Assembly: GCA_019417795.1 (NCBI GenBank)
Contig: DXUR01000130.1
Span: forward strand, 1-6,973
Length of the DNA: 6,973 bases
Reading direction: 5' to 3'
Source: Clostridiales bacterium
GTDB lineage: Bacteria; Bacillota_A; Clostridia; Oscillospirales; Oscillospiraceae
The notes under the pieces are model-generated. The model was given only the letters and a program-made list of their open reading frames with translations, ran no database searches and had not been told where the DNA came from. The translations under genes were made by a program, and so were the position numbers. Positions 5,638-6,973 of this stretch are shown piece after piece (positions within the stretch are counted from its first letter, which is position 1; each line of letters starts with the position of its first letter).

Positions 5638-5925
5638 TTAACTATGAATGAAGTTTTTCATGGCAGAGTTCACGTCTTGCAGCTTGCCAAGCCCCTGCAC
5701 AGCCAGCATCGGAAGCCCCATCGGGCTGATCAGAAACGCCAGCATAAGGAGGATGATGCCGTTCTTTACGGAGTAGGTAATCAGCACGGCGAAAGCCAGC
5801 AGGGAGAGCAGTCCGCTTGCCAGTTTGAACACGAAGCTGGAACAGGACAGCAGCCCCGCGCACAGCCAAACGAACAGGGACAGGATAAGCGACAGCGGCG
5901 CAAAGAGAATTTTCAGGATGAACAT
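5638..5925 (-). CDS. CD1845-like small membrane protein of conjugative elements
   Basis: A 95-residue, very hydrophobic protein. The ATG at 5925 has AAAAGGAGG six to seven bases upstream. Three membrane-spanning segments are visible at about residues 5-25, 30-53 and 55-75, the last containing the pattern T-Y-S-V-K-N-G-I-I-L-L then L-I-S-P-M-G-L-P-M-L, followed by a short charged tail with a G-L-G-K-L-Q-D-V-N motif. This pattern is the one I associate with the CD1845 family, small proteins found on clostridial conjugative elements near mobilization or transfer genes. Their function is not established. It overlaps the upstream gene by 13 bases, so the two are translationally coupled, and a terminator follows directly. 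Confidence 0.82.
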   Translation of the reverse strand: MFILKILFAPLSLILSLFVWLCAGLLSCSSFVFKLASGLLSLLAFAVLITYSVKNGIILLMLAFLISPMGLPMLAVQGLGKLQDVNSAMKNFIHS

Positions 5926-6230
5926 TTTGCGGCCTCCTTTTCACAAAGTGCGGTCAGCGCGTTTTGCTCCTCAATGATCTGCGCTTCTTCCTTTTCGGTC
6001 AAATCACGATCACCGCCCGTGATCTCCAGCTCGCGGAAGCTCTCATAAGCGTTCAACAGAGAGTCCCGCAGCGCTTCGGGCGTAGGGCAATAGTCTACGG
6101 TGTTCCAGTCCTGACGGTGGTTGTCAAAACCCATGACCGTGTAGCCTCTGCTGGTTAGGACAACTTCAAAATCCGTATCGCGGTTGAGGTAGTCGGAAAA
6201 TACCTTCAGCACAATTTCGTTTGTCAGCAT
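5913..6230 (-). CDS. Unrecognised 105-residue protein upstream of the CD1845-like gene
   Basis: A small, acidic, soluble protein. I do not recognise a named domain, though proteins with the run R-D-T-D-F-E-V-V-L-T-S-R-G-Y-T-V-M and the later C-P-T-P-E-A-L-R-D-S-L-L-N-A-Y are, to my memory, recurrent next to CD1845-type genes in clostridial elements. The C-terminal third is charged and helical (D-L-T-E-K-E-E-A-Q-I-I-E-E-Q). I place the start at ATG 6230, preceded by AAAGGAG about 11 bases upstream and by a promoter candidate at 6277-6305. The frame stays open upstream past an ATG at 6359, but that stretch is AT-rich and would cross the promoter. A longer, 148-residue form cannot be excluded. 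It overlaps the next gene by 13 bases. Confidence 0.72.
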   Translation of the reverse strand: MLTNEIVLKVFSDYLNRDTDFEVVLTSRGYTVMGFDNHRQDWNTVDYCPTPEALRDSLLNAYESFRELEITGGDRDLTEKEEAQIIEEQNALTALCEKEAAKCSS

Positions 6231-6276
6231 ACGTTCCGCAGCTCCTTTCCAAGCGGTCAAATCTTTTTCTGATATT

Positions 6277-6305
6277 AGAATACTTTGCTCATTGGTGTTT
6301 TGCAA
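6277..6305 (-). promoter_or_regulatory. Promoter candidate for the small-protein/CD1845-like pair
   Basis: On the minus strand TTGCAA (6300-6305, four of six) is followed after 17 bases by TATTCT (6277-6282, four of six). The transcript would start near 6270, 40 bases ahead of the ATG at 6230, which supports that start over the one at 6359. Confidence 0.45.
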
Positions 6306-6378
6306 GGATGCGGCAAAGTCATACGAATAGTTTTCGCCTTTTGCCCGACATCTAACCATATCACAGAATCTCGCTTTA

Positions 6379-6435
6379 GTACAGCTACCTGAACTAATTT
6401 TCTCCAGATGGGAAATATAATGTTGGTACAGTTAC
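6379..6435 (+). promoter_or_regulatory. XRE gene promoter flanked by direct repeats
   Basis: A perfect -10 box TATAAT lies at 6416-6421 with no good -35 box at 16-18 bases, suggesting a weak or activated promoter. GTACAGCTAC (6379-6388) and GTACAGTTAC (6426-6435) are near-identical direct repeats, 47 bases apart, that bracket it. A short dyad TTAGT (6376-6380) / ACTAA (6393-6397) also lies there. These are candidate binding sites for the XRE protein itself; binding is inferred. Confidence 0.45.
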
Positions 6436-6441
6436 AGGGAC

Positions 6442-6447
6442 GGGAGG
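6442..6447 (+). promoter_or_regulatory. Ribosome binding site selecting a TTG start for the XRE gene
   Basis: GGGAGG lies eight bases before TTG at 6456-6458. The in-frame ATGs at 6408 and 6420 fall upstream of or inside the TATAAT box, so they would not be on the transcript. Confidence 0.7.
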
Positions 6448-6455
6448 TGTGGTAC

Positions 6456-6695
6456 TTGCAGTTGAATGAAGCCGTCAGCAGGCGTTTGGTTGAGCTGATG
6501 CAGGAGCGGGGCATGACGCAGTATCAGCTTTATATGAAAAGCGGCGTACCGAAGTCCACCATCGGTAATCTTGTGAACTGCGCATACCCGTCTATGAAGC
6601 TGCGGATCATCCACGAGCTTTGTCAGGGATTGGAGATCGACCTGAGCAGCTTTTTTGCCTCACCGTTATTCGATGAAAATAATCTGGAACCGTAG
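6456..6695 (+). CDS. XRE-type helix-turn-helix regulator
   Basis: A 79-residue DNA-binding protein read from a TTG start, which is chosen because of the GGGAGG site eight bases upstream and the promoter position; the frame is open further upstream. Residues about 3-60 form the five-helix Cro/C1 domain: a first helix N-E-A-V-S-R-R-L-V-E-L-M, then the helix-turn-helix T-Q-Y-Q-L-Y-M-K-S-G-V-P-K-S-T-I-G-N-L-V (21-40), then K-L-R-I-I-H-E-L-C-Q-G-L. The tail F-F-A-S-P-L-F-D-E-N-N-L is the end I associate with small XRE regulators on clostridial conjugative elements. There is no separate effector domain. It is the only plus-strand gene in the element part of the window, convergent with mobC and divergent from the small-protein/CD1845-like pair, and probably regulates one or both. 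Confidence 0.88.
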   Translation: MQLNEAVSRRLVELMQERGMTQYQLYMKSGVPKSTIGNLVNCAYPSMKLRIIHELCQGLEIDLSSFFASPLFDENNLEP

Positions 6696-6727
6696 AAGCT
6701 CCGATGCTGTTTTGCGTCGGGGCTTTT
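6696..6727 (+). terminator. Terminator of the XRE gene
   Basis: Directly after the stop codon, AAGCTCCGATGC (6696-6707) pairs with GCGTCGGGGCTT (6714-6725) over 12 positions, including G-T pairs. The loop is six bases and the stem is followed by TTTTGCTTTTG. This is a good intrinsic terminator. Confidence 0.85.
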
Positions 6728-6739
6728 GCTTTTGTACGG

Positions 6740-6770
6740 GCAGGGGCGGCGGTTATTCCGCCGCCCCTGC
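6740..6770 (-). terminator. Strong GC-rich hairpin downstream of mobC
   Basis: A perfect 13-bp stem GCAGGGGCGGCGG / CCGCCGCCCCTGC with a five-base loop begins three bases after the mobC stop. It lacks a T tract on either strand, so it may act as a pausing or Rho-linked element, or as a barrier between the convergent XRE and mobC transcripts. An oriT role near mobC is possible but not supported further. Confidence 0.6.
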
Positions 6771-6773
6771 GAC

Positions 6774-6973
6774 TTATTTCAGCGCCGCCAGCGAGGAAAC
6801 GATTTTCTCCGCCGCCGTCCATATCCGCTCCTGATTTTGCTGAATGTCCTTCAGATCGGCCTCATAGATACGTCCCGTCTCGTGGGCGCGGCGGGTGAGC
6901 TGATTGAGGTTGTTGCTGGAATACCGAAGCAGGGACACCAGCTCCCGCAGCTCCGGGAGATCGAGCTTTACTA
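6774..6973 (-). CDS. mobC: MobC-type relaxosome accessory protein (C-terminal part, runs off the window)
   Basis: The last 65 residues of a minus-strand gene that continues past the right edge. The sequence L-R-E-L-V-S-L-L-R-Y-S-S-N-N-L-N-Q-L-T-R-R-A, followed by the helical E-T-G-R-I-Y-E-A-D-L-K-D-I and a final helix ending L-A-A-L-K, is the C-terminal pattern of the MobC family: an N-N-L-N-Q-L-x-R-x-A motif followed by a long helix. MobC proteins bind oriT DNA and help the relaxase to melt and nick it. In related elements mobC usually sits immediately upstream of the relaxase gene, with both in the same direction. Here the direction is kept but about 3.6 kb separates them, including an opposing XRE gene. 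The N-terminal DNA-binding part lies outside the window. Confidence 0.82.
   Translation of the reverse strand, partial: VKLDLPELRELVSLLRYSSNNLNQLTRRAHETGRIYEADLKDIQQNQERIWTAAEKIVSSLAALK

Overview
The window looks like part of an integrative conjugative or mobilizable element in a Gram-positive Bacillota genome, most likely a gut Clostridia (Ruminococcaceae or Lachnospiraceae type). The reasons are near-consensus AGGAGG ribosome binding sites before almost every gene, mixed base composition, and protein families typical of clostridial conjugative elements: a MOBP-type relaxase, a MobC accessory protein, a CD1845-type small membrane protein and a TnpV remnant. The organism is inferred from gene content only.

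Layout. (1) Bases 1-1357 hold a divergent pair: the start of a MptD/Trep_Strep-type ECF transporter S component on the minus strand and an AraC-family regulator on the plus strand. They share a dyad-rich intergenic region with a recognisable promoter. This may be host flank or cargo. (2) Bases 1358-1758 carry a strong hairpin after araC, a 3'-only remnant of tnpV, and a dense row of seven unrelated short-loop hairpins ending at the relaxase stop codon. (3) Bases 1759-3183 encode the relaxase. A hairpin with a T-rich tail sits just upstream of its ribosome binding site. (4) Bases 3207-5590 form a self-contained minus-strand transcription unit: promoter and inverted-repeat operator, abiEi antitoxin, abiEii toxin (ATGA overlap), an AT-rich unrecognised third gene, then the hairpin before the relaxase. 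(5) Bases 5607-6305 hold a second minus-strand unit: a promoter candidate, a small unrecognised protein, a CD1845-like membrane protein (13-bp overlap) and a terminator. (6) Bases 6376-6727 are a plus-strand XRE-type regulator with its own promoter and terminator, starting at TTG. (7) Bases 6740-6973 hold the 3' end of mobC, convergent with the regulator, and its hairpin.

How they fit together. MobC and the relaxase would act together at an oriT to start conjugative transfer, but about 3.6 kb of other genes separates them here. Most of that interval is the AbiE unit, a type IV toxin-antitoxin system known for phage abortive infection. It probably protects the host or stabilises the element. 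The XRE protein is a candidate regulator of the element. The most unusual structure is the hairpin array between the relaxase and the tnpV remnant. The most interesting uncharacterised protein is the AT-rich third gene of the AbiE unit.
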